64,000 bases of DNA from Paragonimus skrjabini miyazakii (Eukaryota > Platyhelminthes > Trematoda > Plagiorchiida > Troglotrematidae), in assembly GCA_014338405.1 (NCBI GenBank), contig JTDE01000163.1:205002-269001 (forward strand), in the 5' to 3' direction. Both the position numbers and the translations under genes were made by a program. Every line of letters begins with the position of its first letter. Within the stretch, counting starts at the first letter, position 1. Below, piece after piece: positions 25,049 to 36,077 of the stretch. The notes below the pieces were generated by a model that searched no databases, was not told where the DNA came from, and saw nothing but the letters and a program-made list of their open reading frames with translations.

Positions 25049-25318
25049 ATGAACGCTGACAGCCAGACCTCGAACGGTTACCTTGCTGAGAGCTTGCGAA
25101 TTGTCAAGAGGGCCAGTACCCGCGAAAAGGAACACTCACTTAAAGTACGTCACGTCTCAGTTTTCCTACATTTAATATTGTGGGTATTGTATGGGCTACA
25201 TAGAGATGGTCCTCACTTCGAGAAGCACATCATGTATTATGAACCAAGAACAATAACCAAGGGACCATATGTTGACACTGATGCCGATGGACAAAATCCA
25301 GCAGTTTGTATACTATAA
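25049..25318 (+). CDS. Small open frame, unknown
   Basis: An 89-codon ATG-to-stop frame directly follows an in-frame TGA. It begins MNADSQTSNGYLAESLRIVK, has a hydrophobic patch (VFLHLILWVLYGL) and a polar tail (HFEKHIMYYEPRTITKG). A GTACGT after codon 32 could be a splice donor, so the real exon may be shorter. No homology is recognised and chance occurrence is plausible. Confidence 0.2.
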   Translation: MNADSQTSNGYLAESLRIVKRASTREKEHSLKVRHVSVFLHLILWVLYGLHRDGPHFEKHIMYYEPRTITKGPYVDTDADGQNPAVCIL

Positions 25319-26056
25319 TGCAATATCATAAGTAAACAAAAAGTCAACGCTTATGATGCATTCTTTATGAGCCCTCAAGGCAACCGACAAATTCTCTCCA
25401 TTTTGTTCAAACACCGGATGTTAGACGTTACAGCCCTCATCCATTTGCGTGTTTACAACATTTTGTTCTGGCGTTGTGTTTACTTCGATTGCCTGTTCTC
25501 AAAATTGTTCACAGCTTCCTTCATTAGCGCATGATTTCACCTCTGTGGTCCATTTTCACGGAATTCATAATCTATGACCAAGATGCATGAATTGCTTTCT
25601 CCTGAAAACACCACGCGAATTACGATATTTAAACAGTCTTTGCTAATTAATATTTTTTTAAAAAAATAACAGTGTTTTGAGTATACCACACAATCTATTA
25701 CCTGAACATGTATTTGGGTCGCGTCTACAAGGACCAATCGTTCCGTAAACGACAGAAAAATTTGCTTATTTAGTAAGGGACGTGGTCCTTCTGTCCGTAT
25801 TGGCAAGATGGATCATCGAACTAGTTTAATTATAGTTTGATCTTATAGTGATAAAAGGCAGTCATATCGGTCAGCAAGGTTGTCTAGTCTTGGCAATATC
25901 ACCATACAACAAGCTATAAGTCTGGGGGTAGAGCCCAAATATACTGAAGTAACATTCGCGTGATACTAATTTTGAACCCTTCAGTGGTCTGTGGTAGATA
26001 GGAATCACTTTAAGCAAGGTGGGTCAGTTGAATCGCTCAGTATCGGGGGAACAGAA

Positions 26057-26073
26057 AGAGAGAGAGAGAGAGA
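26057..26073. repeat. (AG)n microsatellite
   Basis: An uninterrupted AG dinucleotide run, visible directly. Confidence 0.9.
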
Positions 26074-27182
26074 CAAAGGTCCTTTGCTGTATTTTTCTCA
26101 TACGCGCAGATCTGCTTGGCTACACTTATCGATCACAACCAAACGCTACCATCATGTTCAACTTTGTTACGTGCTTGGCTGTTTTGTTTTGTTCGTAAAC
26201 ATTATAAAACTATGTAAGCCCTACCTTACAGCCCCGTCGTCCATGATCTCCATGTTGAAATATATAACTGCCTAGAAGTCCATTTCTACCCGTGTGTACG
26301 AGACGGGTTTGAATAGCCCATGAATGTGATGCTGACGAGGCCCATCAACGGAACGGCTGTCCTCAGTGGCCACTTACCCCAAATGTTTGAGGAAACGTGC
26401 CTCAAATTCTTCCGGGATCGTGGCAAATGTTTGCTAGTTTTTCTGCCACCTGGCTGATCCATTTAAAAATGAAGTACAAAACCTAAGTAGGGTGAGAATA
26501 TGTTCTTCCGCATTCATTCTGGAAAAAAGAAACTCCAGCTTACAAATGAACTATAGAAAAGTAAACTGATGAGAGTTGAACAGTGTTTGTGTTTTCCATC
26601 TTTCTTAATGGTGCCTGCATTGTCAAAACCGCATACTTCGAGGACATCTTGCGAAGTGCCTAGCTAATTTAGCCCTTGCTCAAGCATGTACAGATATGGG
26701 CGACAAAAGTCGTATACAAAGAATGCTATCTAATCACCTACCAAACCATTCACTGTTTTGAAGACTTTGTGGACTAGCGAGACAGATATGTGATGAATTG
26801 GTAGAAAGAAATGAGAAGAATTAGCAGTAGGTCAGCTTTTATAGAAATCTTTGGGGCTCCCTGGCTTGTCTAATATTTAGCCGAAAATATTATGAGATAC
26901 GATAGCTGACCATGTTCAATGAAGTGAACGTGACAGTTGTTTGATTAGATTTTTCGTGAAGACAACAGAGGCAGTGAGGTAGGGTTATAAAATTTTCAAA
27001 GAAATTGTCTCGTATATGTCACATACTATTCCAAACTGCAATTCAGAGGATTGTTTATAACGTATCTTAATGTTAGACATCTGGGGTTAAACAAAAAGGT
27101 TTTGTTAGAAATCCAGTCGAACTTTTGCACTCATTTTGACATATGAACCCTGACTTCCTACCCTTATGGCAACAATCACGGA

Positions 27183-27238
27183 TGTGTTGCTGGTGGTGAT
27201 GTTGTTGTTGGTGGTGGTGTGGTTGTCGTTGCTGCTGG
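27183..27238. repeat. GTT/GGT-rich low-complexity tract
   Basis: Imperfect GTT, GGT and GCT trinucleotide runs. On the minus strand they create Thr/Asn-rich open frames, which I regard as repeat artefacts. Confidence 0.75.
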
Positions 27239-27385
27239 CTTGTGTGGTTGATAAGAGTTGTTCTGTGATCTTTTCGGATGAATTGGCGGAAAGTATGTAT
27301 TCAACTGCACAGTCTTTGGATAAATGTGTGTATTTTTGAGATTCCACGATTGGTGCCAAATCACACTAACTGTCATGCACGATAG

Positions 27386-27471
27386 TCCTGTTAAGTCGTC
27401 ATCAAACGCATATTACGACATCAAACCTCATACTAGTAAATATATCCTCAATCGACAAGATCTTCTAGCAG
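27386..27471 (+). CDS. Candidate internal exon, unknown
   Basis: The frame between acceptor TGTCATGCACGATAG and donor GCAG|GTGAAA reads PVKSSSNAYYDIKPHTSKYI then LNRQDLLA. Phases: needs two preceding bases, leaves one. It lies 375 bp from the end of the large minus-strand gene, so it would belong to a different, converging gene. Evidence is limited to splice sites and composition. Confidence 0.2.
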
Positions 27472-27845
27472 GTGAAATCACCACAGGGCCTAGGAATCAA
27501 ACAGAGAAGATGCAGTGACTGAATTGCATTTTTGTCACGTAAGGTGGCCGTTAGGTTCGCGTGTATCTTTAGATTGGATACTATAAATTGCATGTAAGTT
27601 TAAACCCAAAGTGACGTACCAATCATAGATGACACTGCCGCTAATAACATCGTCAATATTAGTAGTGATAAATCTTCCACTACTACGTCGTGAGTTTCAC
27701 CTAAGGAAGCAAGGGATTACAACGTTTTTCTTATGAGTATTGTACTTAAATATGCTTATATAATGTTGTGCACTAATGACAAATAATTAAAACAACTGTT
27801 GGGCGGACAGCAAAACAATGTACAGTAGCCCTCTTGAGTCGCACA

Positions 27846-29717
27846 TCACTCTAAATGATAGACCGATACAAATGTAACGAAACTTGAAGACGAACTGTAA
27901 TGTACCAACCTTAATCCGTGTGATGACAATCGATTATACCACCGACTGGTTCGACCGAAAAACAAACCGACTGTTCCGGTAGACGATCTGGTGGCCGAAA
28001 CGGGACCTTCGTTTCCCAGTCGATTACACGCAGAAAAACTCATATCCATGGATAGTGCACGTGTTTTTTGGGATGCCCCATCAGCAGTCCATTTAACCCA
28101 ATCAGGTTGTTGTTGTTGCAGTTCAGTTAGGGAAGGCACTGTCAAAAAATTTGACCCCTTTTGACCCATTCCTTGAGACTGCAAAACATTCACACTATCG
28201 AACTTTTCTTGCAAACTAAGTTTCTTACGTGGGTGCACCACAGCCGGGGTCAGTCTGTTGCAAAGTTGGTTCCATTTACCTGAAAAATCAAGGCCATCTA
28301 ATATTTTCAAGAAGGTATCTTTTTCAATCGCTGTTTGTTTATTGTATGAGTTGATTGTTTCGCTTTGTGATGCTATTCTGACTGAAGCCGAACAAATATT
28401 TTGCACATCGGTTTCCTCCTCAGTGAAGAGTTCAAGGGCCGTGCTTAGTTTTTTCGGAGGGGTGATTCCTTGACCGCAGAATTTTCGCCAATATTTGAAC
28501 ACCGGGGTCGACTTACGGCGTTTAAGTTTATCGGATGCACGTTGTGCAAGGGACGCCAGATTGCCAGTTGAAGATTGCCTGCTAGAGTATTCGACTGCAG
28601 AATAGANNNNNNNNNNNNNNNNNNNNNNNNNNNNNNNNNNNNNNNNNNNNNNNNNNNNNNNNNNNNNNNNNNNNNNNNNNNNNNNNNNNNNNNNNNNNNN
28701 NNNNNNATACGACTCAGAACTTGTGGGTGCTGACTCAGTGACCGAGCGAGCATCCATATTAGGAGCGGAACTACTGTGTTCCAAGTGGGGGATTATCGAA
28801 TGGATCTCTCTCGTTTTCTTGTCCAGATTTTTGTTATCTTCCGCCTTGCTATTCCAAGACGAACGTAAATCCACTTGCGATGAGCTGGTGGTGGTCGATG
28901 TGTAAATTGAATCACTTGAATGTTCGACGGAACAGTGAGATGTGACTGAAGTGATCATTTTGAAACCACTAGAAATTGCCTCAAAATCAGTTGACTCACT
29001 AAACGAATGTCTTATTATGGGCTCCACTAGACTTATTTCGATCAAAGGCCCAGCTGATCGTCTGGTGAGCCTTTGTGAAGAGTTGCGTGGCAGGTTGTCT
29101 ACGTGGTCATCTTCACCATTTAATTGAGTAAAGAAGAACGAATGATGTACCCCAACTTTGCGAACAGCGCACTTTTCCATACCATACGGGTTGACCTCCA
29201 CAGTACTGCAATCTTCAAAACCGCATGTATGTAGTAGTGTGTTCGAGATCGCTGTAATATCGGCAAGCGAACTGCACGGTTTCTTTCCAGAATCAATGGG
29301 CATTTTGATCGCCCCACTCTGCAGAAATCGATATGACCCCGTGCCGCATGCACCTGTATTTAGATACAACAAAGAAGGCGAACACGTTTGTGATGATTTT
29401 TGGTTACGTCGTGAATGATCACGTTGGTCCGGCAATGACAGCCTTTGAGAAGTTGAATGGGGGTCAGGAACGTCATGTACATTGGATTTTAAATTTCGGA
29501 TCCACGTTGACACAGTTAGATTTTCTGGGACAGAAACGGGTGTTTTTATGGTGCACTGATCTGGCTGTGATAAGACCTTGTTTGGGCAGTATGAGCACTC
29601 AGTGACTCGAGTTCCGCGTCTGACATTCCCGTTAGCGTCGGCATCACTGGATGTTTCGGCATCACTGTTGGTTTCCACAACAACCACGGGAACTGGATTG
29701 ACTCTTTCGTCACACAT
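27846..29717 (-). CDS. Large exon of unknown Ser/Thr-rich protein
   Basis: The longest open frame in the window, 623 codons including 34 unknown ones across an assembly gap. It starts at an ATG (29717) directly preceded by an in-frame TAA, so this is the likely start. The protein is polar and Ser/Thr/Asn-rich with many Ser runs (STTTSSSQVD, SSSAPNMDARS) and basic patches (SDKLKRRKSTPVFKYWRKF). There is no signal peptide, membrane helix or catalytic motif, so it is probably a largely disordered regulatory or scaffold protein. I do not recognise the family. A possible donor (TG|GTATAA) after 27940 would make the last about 30 residues intron readthrough; otherwise the stop is at 27846. The two sides of the gap share a frame only if the true gap length is 1 modulo 3. 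Neighbouring candidate exons are on the opposite strand. Confidence 0.7.
   Translation of the reverse strand: MCDERVNPVPVVVVETNSDAETSSDADANGNVRRGTRVTECSYCPNKVLSQPDQCTIKTPVSVPENLTVSTWIRNLKSNVHDVPDPHSTSQRLSLPDQRDHSRRNQKSSQTCSPSLLYLNTGACGTGSYRFLQSGAIKMPIDSGKKPCSSLADITAISNTLLHTCGFEDCSTVEVNPYGMEKCAVRKVGVHHSFFFTQLNGEDDHVDNLPRNSSQRLTRRSAGPLIEISLVEPIIRHSFSESTDFEAISSGFKMITSVTSHCSVEHSSDSIYTSTTTSSSQVDLRSSWNSKAEDNKNLDKKTREIHSIIPHLEHSSSAPNMDARSVTESAPTSSESYXXXXXXXXXXXXXXXXXXXXXXXXXXXXXXXXXXYSAVEYSSRQSSTGNLASLAQRASDKLKRRKSTPVFKYWRKFCGQGITPPKKLSTALELFTEEETDVQNICSASVRIASQSETINSYNKQTAIEKDTFLKILDGLDFSGKWNQLCNRLTPAVVHPRKKLSLQEKFDSVNVLQSQGMGQKGSNFLTVPSLTELQQQQPDWVKWTADGASQKTRALSMDMSFSACNRLGNEGPVSATRSSTGTVGLFFGRTSRWYNRLSSHGLRLVHYSSSSSFVTFVSVYHLE
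28607..28706. other. Assembly gap (100 N) inside the large exon
   Basis: Exactly 100 N, the conventional size for a gap of unknown length. It removes an unknown number of residues between …TSSESY and YSAVEYSSRQ… of the large minus-strand protein. Confidence 0.95.
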
Positions 29718-29729
29718 TTATCCGCAAAC

Positions 29730-29994
29730 CTGCGTGAGACTTTACATAATAAGTAGTGACTTCCTTAATTATATTGTCCAACTAGTTTTGCGACCTAGGT
29801 CACAGTTGCCACTTCAGTGAATGAGACGAGTAAACAGTGGACATTCGCAGCGGTGGTAGGTGTTATCTAACCAATCGAGGACGTGTGCGTCAGTGGAACT
29901 TCCGTTTTGATTGTGGTCAGAAACGATTGGTTGGGGCGGAAAATTGCAGGAAATTTACCAGTATTTGATTGGTTGAGATTATGACCCTACTTAC
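29730..29994 (-). other. Probable 5'-UTR intron of the large minus gene
   Basis: On the minus strand a strong donor (ACG|GTAAGT) follows 29995, and an acceptor (TCTCACGCAG) lies just before 29729, only 12 bases upstream of the ATG at 29717. This fits a non-coding first exon ending at 29995. Any coding use of the upstream exon in the main frame is blocked by the TAA before the ATG. Confidence 0.45.
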
Positions 29995-30825
29995 CGTCGA
30001 ACAAGTAGTTAAGACGACATGCAATGTGAAAAATCAGCGGATCGGTTTACATATGGAGTAGATTTGACGGATCGCTTCTTTTGCTAAATTCCTACATAGA
30101 TATTGGTTGGTGATCCAAACATCAATAAGTGCGAAATGAATTGTCAGATGACAGTTAGAACAAGCGTTGATTCACTGTCACTTCTGATTCGAATGAGTTG
30201 TCCTGGGTAGGTATACAAATAATTTATAATCACTAAGCTGTCGATTGCATTTTTGCCTCATTCGGAAGGGGTCTGGTTGTGAAAAACCTAGGTAACGTCT
30301 GAAATCAAGCCTATTACAGTAATATAGACCTTATTTCTGAGAAGTGACTTACAAGTGAGCTCGGAAGCTAAATAGTATAATTAGAATTTTCTTGTTTGGA
30401 TTCGGGTACCCATCAATTGTACTGGAATCCATCAAAACGAATGTAGCTGGCTCTCTCAAAACAATTCGCGCCAGAATCCACTGACACTATTGTTGATCAG
30501 TGGATCGTTGTTGGTGATGAATAATTTGGCAAATTTGATAATTTGAAAGAACTGTGAAACAGATTTTTTGAATTTGGGTACATAACTTAAGAAATTTTTT
30601 ATCCTTATCGTGATTCCACATGACGTTGGAATGTATAGATGGCTGGCTATAACCCTAGCCTTTCATGTTTCTTTGGAGGTCTTTTCAAATCAGCTTGTAA
30701 AACCTGAATATTGCGTTAACATCGTGAATTGAAGTTTAATCCAAAGTTAATTAATATTACAATTGGTTCTTTTACAAATTATCACTACACTTACAAACTG
30801 TATTCTAATACAAAACTGCTACTAG

Positions 30826-30985
30826 TTAGCAACAGATATGTAGCTCAGCTGGTAGAGCGCTTGCCGCGTTTGGGCTTTGTGTTTCTGTCGCTGGTTCGAA
30901 TCCAGCCGAAGTCCAGATTTTTAGCAAATGGATCTCTTCGAAATTACAAAATCTGCCAAACTACTTATTAGTAACAGATAAGTAG
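30826..30985 (+). repeat. tRNA-derived sequence (SINE or tRNA pseudogene)
   Basis: Intact RNA polymerase III boxes are present: TAGCTCAGCTGG (A box, 30841) and GGTTCGAATCC (B box), plus a perfect T-arm stem (GCTGG/CCAGC) and a D-stem (GCTC/GAGC). The acceptor strands do not pair, no anticodon stem forms, and the spacing between the arms is about 8 nt too long, so it is not a functional tRNA. An imperfect 18-bp direct repeat (TTAGCAACAGATATGTAG at 30826-30843, TTAGTAACAGATAAGTAG at 30968-30985) brackets the unit and may be a target-site duplication. Confidence 0.6.
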
Positions 30986-31142
30986 TTGAGGATGTTCGTC
31001 ATTTATATCGTACATCATTCACATGTGATTACAGCTACAGCATTCAAAGTTTTCAGATGTGTTATTTTCCACTTATTATTTGCTCTCAAACAATTTGTGT
31101 AATACAAAGACGTAAATTTTTGTTCCCTGTCAGAGCTCTTAC

Positions 31143-31755
31143 ACAACTGAGGTCTACGGCCAATCAAAACGTTCCCGTTTGTGAGCATTTGTGTACTCAT
31201 GAAACGATAAATCAATTCAGGTTTTTCTGCTGCTAAAAAATATCGCGTTCTTCTATTTGTTTGTGTTTTGATTATTGATGAGTAGTACGGAATTTCGGTT
31301 AGTATATAAACTGAACATTTGTGTTTATTTAATTGTATATGAGAACAAAAGACAAAACACTGATATATTTAAGTAGGAGCAATATGCGAGTAGATCTGGT
31401 GGGAAATCTGCTGAAATTATCCGTATAACATTACAAGCACATATTACACGGCTTACATTACAACGTTGACTAAATTCCCTAGTTTTAAGTTTCAAACAGT
31501 ATGTATAACACATCTTTACTAAATATGCTACAGGCTCATCTATTTGTTGCTGGAAAATTATCTTTGGTTTCCTCAAAACCGCTCTTTCAGCTGATCTGCT
31601 ATCCATACGACAACAATCAACCGCATCGGAGATATTGAACACAAGTACAAAATAGGTGCAAATGAAAGCAACGTACGAAGTGTACGTATATTCATGATAA
31701 ATCGCCTTTGTTTTTAATATCAGGATTTCGAGCGAGGACGACTCTTCTTACGACG
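31143..31755 (-). CDS. Two candidate minus-strand exons, unknown protein
   Basis: The upstream frame (31755 down to 31457) stays open for about 99 codons. It contains a hydrophobic stretch (YVAFICTYFVLVFNI), then CRMDSRSAERAVLRKPKIIF and VAYLVKMCYTYCLKLKTREF, and ends at a strong donor (AAT|GTAAGC). The downstream exon 31232-31143 has a fine acceptor (ATATTTTTTAG) and donor (TTGT|GTAAGA), reading AEKPELIYRFMSTQMLTNGN then VLIGRRPQL. The two do not join in phase directly (0 against 1), so either a small exon lies between or an alternative donor (GCTT|GTAATG) is used. No family is recognised. Confidence 0.3.
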
Positions 31756-32143
31756 AAAAGGCCGGTCCTATCAACTGATATCTTCTTTTCAAAAACCCCA
31801 GTCCGTCAACTTCCACCAACGACCACCACCGATGTTAAAGTTCAACCGAAACGAGTCTAACGACAGTTAATATGTGTGGCGACAACATGCACTGTTTTTG
31901 ATCACTTAAGTTACTTGCAAGACAGCCTTGACTCTGCAGCGTGCCCAAAATCAAACACACATTAATACGTGCATGTTTTACCACAAACTGATCAATATCT
32001 AATTACTGTGAATGAACAGGCACACAGCACTGGTGGAAATGTATGACGTTCAGTGTACTATTTCTGCTTCAAACCAGGAGATCGCTATCATAACTAAACG
32101 AATTCTGACGTCCACCTAGTCGTCAGCCCCGGTTTCTGTTTAG

Positions 32144-32457
32144 TCTTAGCAACATATGCTGGCAGACCAGGATGCGATCGTGAATGTGGGTCTACACTGT
32201 GGTCCAGTTGCGTTGGTAAACCACCGGTGCAACCGATGGGTCATGTAAACAGTTCGTCATCAACCGGAAGAGAATTGATCAGTCAGACTCATTTCTCAGC
32301 TGACCAGGAACCATTAGTCACCGCACGAAGGTTAGCACGTCAGATACAATGCACAAACATTCACATTTATCTGTTTGAAGGAGAGAGTTCATGTGGTGAA
32401 TCCGGGCCGAGACGCAGCAATTTGAAAATAGATTGCTCCTAAAACTAAAATAATAAA
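32144..32457 (+). CDS. Candidate terminal exon with poly(A) signal
   Basis: The frame is open for 115 codons from 32096. A strong pyrimidine-tract acceptor (CCGGTTTCTGTTTAG) precedes 32144. The exon reads GRPGCDRECGSTLWSSCVGK then VNSSSSTGRELISQTHFSAD and ends with …KIDCS at TAA 32440-32442. A canonical AATAAA follows at 32452-32457, consistent with a 3'-terminal exon with a very short UTR. A donor (AAG|GTTAGC) after codon 60 is an alternative. The Cys-rich start suggests a secreted or extracellular region, but no domain is identified. Confidence 0.35.
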
Positions 32458-34626
32458 GAATTGCGTTCTAAAAGCAGTGCAGAACTAAACCGTAAATTAA
32501 GCAGCTGACAACGATGATTGAATAACAAACATAGATTTGTCGCATTTATTGTTATGTCAGTTTGAAAGTTCGTAAGTATTCCGAAATTATTTGGACGTTG
32601 TCGAAGGAATAATTGTCCGTAAATTGGGCTATCGTAACTCTGATTGCAACAACGTTTGACTTACCAACTTCGAGTGATTTGCTGACCTAAATGTCAAATG
32701 CTGTACGAATACATTGCTTTTGGTTTACCATACACTATTATATGGGTTTTAGATAATAGCATTTATTGTGTGTAACAAAATCATTAAGCGGAATATTGGG
32801 TAGAAATATAATACTAAACTTTTTCATTCATTTTGTTTTAACAGAGATAATGTGACCACGGGCTGCAAGAGTATTGACAAAAATGATGGAACGCAATGAT
32901 AAAACGCATACAGTTCAAACATAGTTTTCTGTCTTGCTTGTATGTACGTTTGGATTTTTTGATGTAGGATTGCTAAGTCTGAACAATTGATGAAGATGTC
33001 ACCCCGTTGGCATGAATCACTTATGTCTTTTCCTCAAAATATATCTTTGTTTTCTATACAATGCGATTCATGAACTTGCCATTTTGTTCCAAAGGGTCGG
33101 CTAAGCTTGAATTGCTTGCTGCCGTAAACCCATGAAGGGCTTTGTTTTATAAGATCACAGGGGATATTTCTGGCTTTTATCCATAGTGTTGAAAAATTAG
33201 TTTAATCCTATGTGCTGCGCTCAAACAAAGCAGAGTACGAAAGAAAAAAAGAAGTGAACTGAATTGAAGGGAAAGAGAGGCTTCATTCAGTCGAACAGAG
33301 ACCTGAAAACTCATACAAAATGTAAATAACTGCTCGCTGGTCAAACTGGACAAGCTTGAATCATCTAGTGTATGCAGCCATGTAACAGTATAACTACACC
33401 CGGGCAGAGGCTATGTCAAGCTGTTGTCCCGCAACTTGTCAATTAGTAGAACAACGTTTTTCCCACTAGCTCAGTGAAGCTCAGTGAGAAGTGTATTATG
33501 TATAGAATCTTTTAGATTAGAGAATGACATTCAATTTCGGTTGGCCTCGGAAAATACCCCAAAGTAGACTGTTTCTTTCTGTCCAGTTATTATTTCAAAC
33601 GCATGGTTTCAGTCGGTGTATCGCAGTGCTAAACCACCTAAGTGGAATCTCTGAAAACATCCACGCATTCCCACTTGTCAGAAATAATCCCAAAATGCAT
33701 CCCTCACATATTACAACAGTCATATTGTAAACGATAGTTTACCATGTTTCATAGTGCAAAATATTGCGGAATATATATTTTACACTAGGTCTCCCATTTG
33801 GGCACCTAATAGTTTTAAGGTATACAGAGCGATGTGTGATTGCTACTCGCGAAGGGATTTAGGAAATTAAGTAATCCCCTCCTGAGATCAGTGTGCAATC
33901 TAGCTAGATGTGGAGCTAAATTATGGCAGTAAGGTGTTCGTTTATAGGAACCGAGTACTTCCTGCTTAGTTCTGGAAGTTCTGTTATTTGTAATGAGATA
34001 CCACAACTTGTAAAAGTGTTTCATAGACGGAAGTGTTTATCAAATAAGTGAAAGTCCCCCGGAAATCGTACAAAGTTTTTTTAAAGCGAACAGGACTGTT
34101 CTTAGAGATTTGATATATAGTTGTACGAGCCTAAGATGAGAATTTATCCAAAACATTGCTGTTTGCTGAAAAATTATTTCACAGGAAGTAATTATTTTGG
34201 TTAGTTTCTTCCTTTGAGATGCACTGCATTCCAGAAGCATACACTTAGAAAACCACCTGAAGTCTTCAATACTAGAAGTGAGAGTCCTAAATACACCCAC
34301 CGAATTAGTTTATTGCCAAATAAAACGTTGTGAAATTATCCATGCCAATTGTTTGCGGGATTGATACAAAAACAAAGCAGCCGTCGTATGATTTTCTTCA
34401 AAGCTGTCCACAGATTCATAACAATCCTTCACTCTATGAGCCAGATAGGCATATAGACCTAAAAGTCTTCGGCCGATTTTCAAGTCTGCGTTCCGTCAGC
34501 ACGATTTGATAGTTCAGAACAGCTTTCGGACACAGACAGACTTTCTATCTAGCCCGTTTGTAAAACAAGCGATTTGCGCACAATCGAATACAACTCGGCA
34601 TTTAGACGTTAAAATTTACGCGTCTG
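32458..34626. other. Mostly unassigned
   Basis: One splice-bounded plus frame deserves note. Acceptor CTGTTTCTTTCTGTCCAG precedes 33587, and the frame LLFQTHGFSRCIAVLNHLSG runs to a donor ATT|GTAAAC at 33726 or a TAA just after. It could be an exon of the gene represented at 34712, but the phases do not match directly. Confidence 0.25.
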
Positions 34627-34674
34627 TTGTACGATTAGTAGGTTGTACGATTAATAAATTGCACAATTAATATG
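34627..34674 (+). repeat. Three tandem 16-bp units
   Basis: TTGTACGATTAGTAGG, TTGTACGATTAATAAA and TTGCACAATTAATATG follow each other without spacers: a short degenerate minisatellite immediately upstream of a candidate acceptor region. Confidence 0.7.
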
Positions 34675-34711
34675 TTACCGTTCAGTAGATTTGCTATTAT
34701 TTGGTCTTCAG

Positions 34712-34895
34712 TGATAACCAGCGAAGAGGTGGACAGCTGTTTCGACCTAATTGGATCTCACCAGCTCCATACAGGCTGGAAAGTCGAGTTTATGACCCAT
34801 TTTGTTGTGGCACATGAGCGGGAGAATACGCAGCAGCGGAGGAAAGTAATTTACTTAGATTGCTGCATCCCCGGCGAACGCGACTATATGGTCTG
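34712..34895 (+). CDS. Candidate internal exon, unknown
   Basis: Good acceptor (ATTATTTGGTCTTCAG) and strong donor (GTCTG|GTAAGT) bound an exon reading ITSEEVDSCFDLIGSHQLHT, then WKVEFMTHFVVAHERE, then VIYLDCCIPGERDYMV. The in-frame stop falls immediately after the donor, as expected for a real exon edge. It begins with two bases of a split codon and leaves two. No domain is recognised. Confidence 0.35.
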
Positions 34896-35309
34896 GTAAG
34901 TGTGTTTGGGCTACAACCTGCTGCTTCTCCGGTGTGTATCGTGGTGGTGAAACTCGCCTAGATCGAAGCAGCTGTCCACCACTTCGATGGTGGTTATTGA
35001 AACCAACTTCCTTCAGAAACCTTCCCCATTCCTTTCTGGAGTCATGGTGGATGTTTACGCGCTCGCAGGCCAACCGCAACAACAGCTGCTCGGTCTCTGC
35101 ATAAGAGAAAAAGGAAAAAAAAACAGTCAAGGATTGAGACTGTGGATCGGTTTTACATTCCATGTCAGGAAACTAAGGTGTACGGCTGGCAGACGTTGGC
35201 AAGGGTTCCAACTCAAATCAGGGTCTTTATTTCAAAGGGGGCTTGTTGAAATCCTGTCCAAAGACAAAAACTACGACTAATTGTGAGCGATGTTCAGTTT
35301 ATGTGAGAT

Positions 35310-35440
35310 AACCCCGTGACTGCTCATACTGAACAGAATGTCCGTGGTTCAAGTCCCGGCAGTGGCGATGATATGCACTACTGACGAGCTCTAATGAGAG
35401 CGAAACTCGAGTCTGGTGCTTCTTTTCGAAAGGGGCCGAC
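35310..35440 (+). repeat. SINE-like family, copy 1
   Basis: Contains a polymerase III B-box-like GGTTCAAGTCCCGG at 35346, followed by a conserved body (GAGCTCTAATGAGAGCGAAA, CTCGAGTCTGGTGCTTCTTT). Related copies lie at 40911-41012 (minus), 44400-44520 (plus) and 45858-45955 (minus). This copy has the best-preserved B box and identifies the family as tRNA-derived. The A box is not evident. Confidence 0.6.
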
Positions 35441-35623
35441 TGGAAAGGATGATGAATCACCAAATTGTGCTGACCATTGATTAATTCACTAATGTTGGGG
35501 CGATTAGACCTGAGTACGAACCGACTTTGACATTTTAATGCTCTTATATACCTTTTTAACAGCAAGACCGTCCCGGTACCCTTGATGAAGAAGTTGTTGA
35601 CTGATGGGTTTATCAAGTAACTA

Positions 35624-36077
35624 CTATCCGCAGTGGTGTCTTATATTTATCAGTATGAGCACAAGGCAGTCGTCGGCAACGTCTGGCCGTCTTCCACAAT
35701 TATGATTTCCTCGGTTACAACATAACATTTTGCATCCACTGACCCACGCTGGTTCTAAAATTCCAAAGTTAGATTTAGATTTGACTAACTGCTGCCTACT
35801 TTGTGTGTTAATCAATACTAAGGGATGAATTAAATCGATCGAGCGCACAGTGTTTCTACTCTTAATTACCAAACCCATGTTCATGCACTCACACACAGGT
35901 TGTGCACACGGAGTGGTTATGTCGATACACATACGTGCTAGTGAGCCACTCACATGGACGCACAACAGTTGGACCAAAAACCACCGCTTGGACAAGTACA
36001 GCACAGATGGGTATGTCATTAACTGGTGCAACCTGCATTGAACCGCGCTAGTCACACCGATATTTGATTTGTGCTTA
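35624..36077 (-). CDS. Candidate minus-strand exon, unknown
   Basis: The frame from a strong acceptor (GTTTCCACTGTCCAG before 36077) stays open about 150 codons to a TAG at 35624, the longest unexplained open frame after the large exon. It reads SKHKSNIGVTSAVQCRLHQL, then MTYPSVLYLSKRWFLVQLLC, then RRPDVADDCLVLILINIRHH. Two GTGAGT donors inside could end the exon earlier. A competing plus-strand reading (35899-36010) between an acceptor CACACACAG and donor ATGG|GTATGT also looks coding; at most one is likely to be right. Confidence 0.3.

Noticed and set aside
27105..27376. Overlapping minus frames of 84 and 66 codons
   Set aside because: Thr/Asn-rich sequence generated by the GTT/GGT low-complexity tract; no splice or start context.
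30838..30919. Functional tRNA gene
   Set aside because: The acceptor strands do not pair, no anticodon stem forms and the inter-arm distance is too long; only promoter boxes and T/D arms are preserved.
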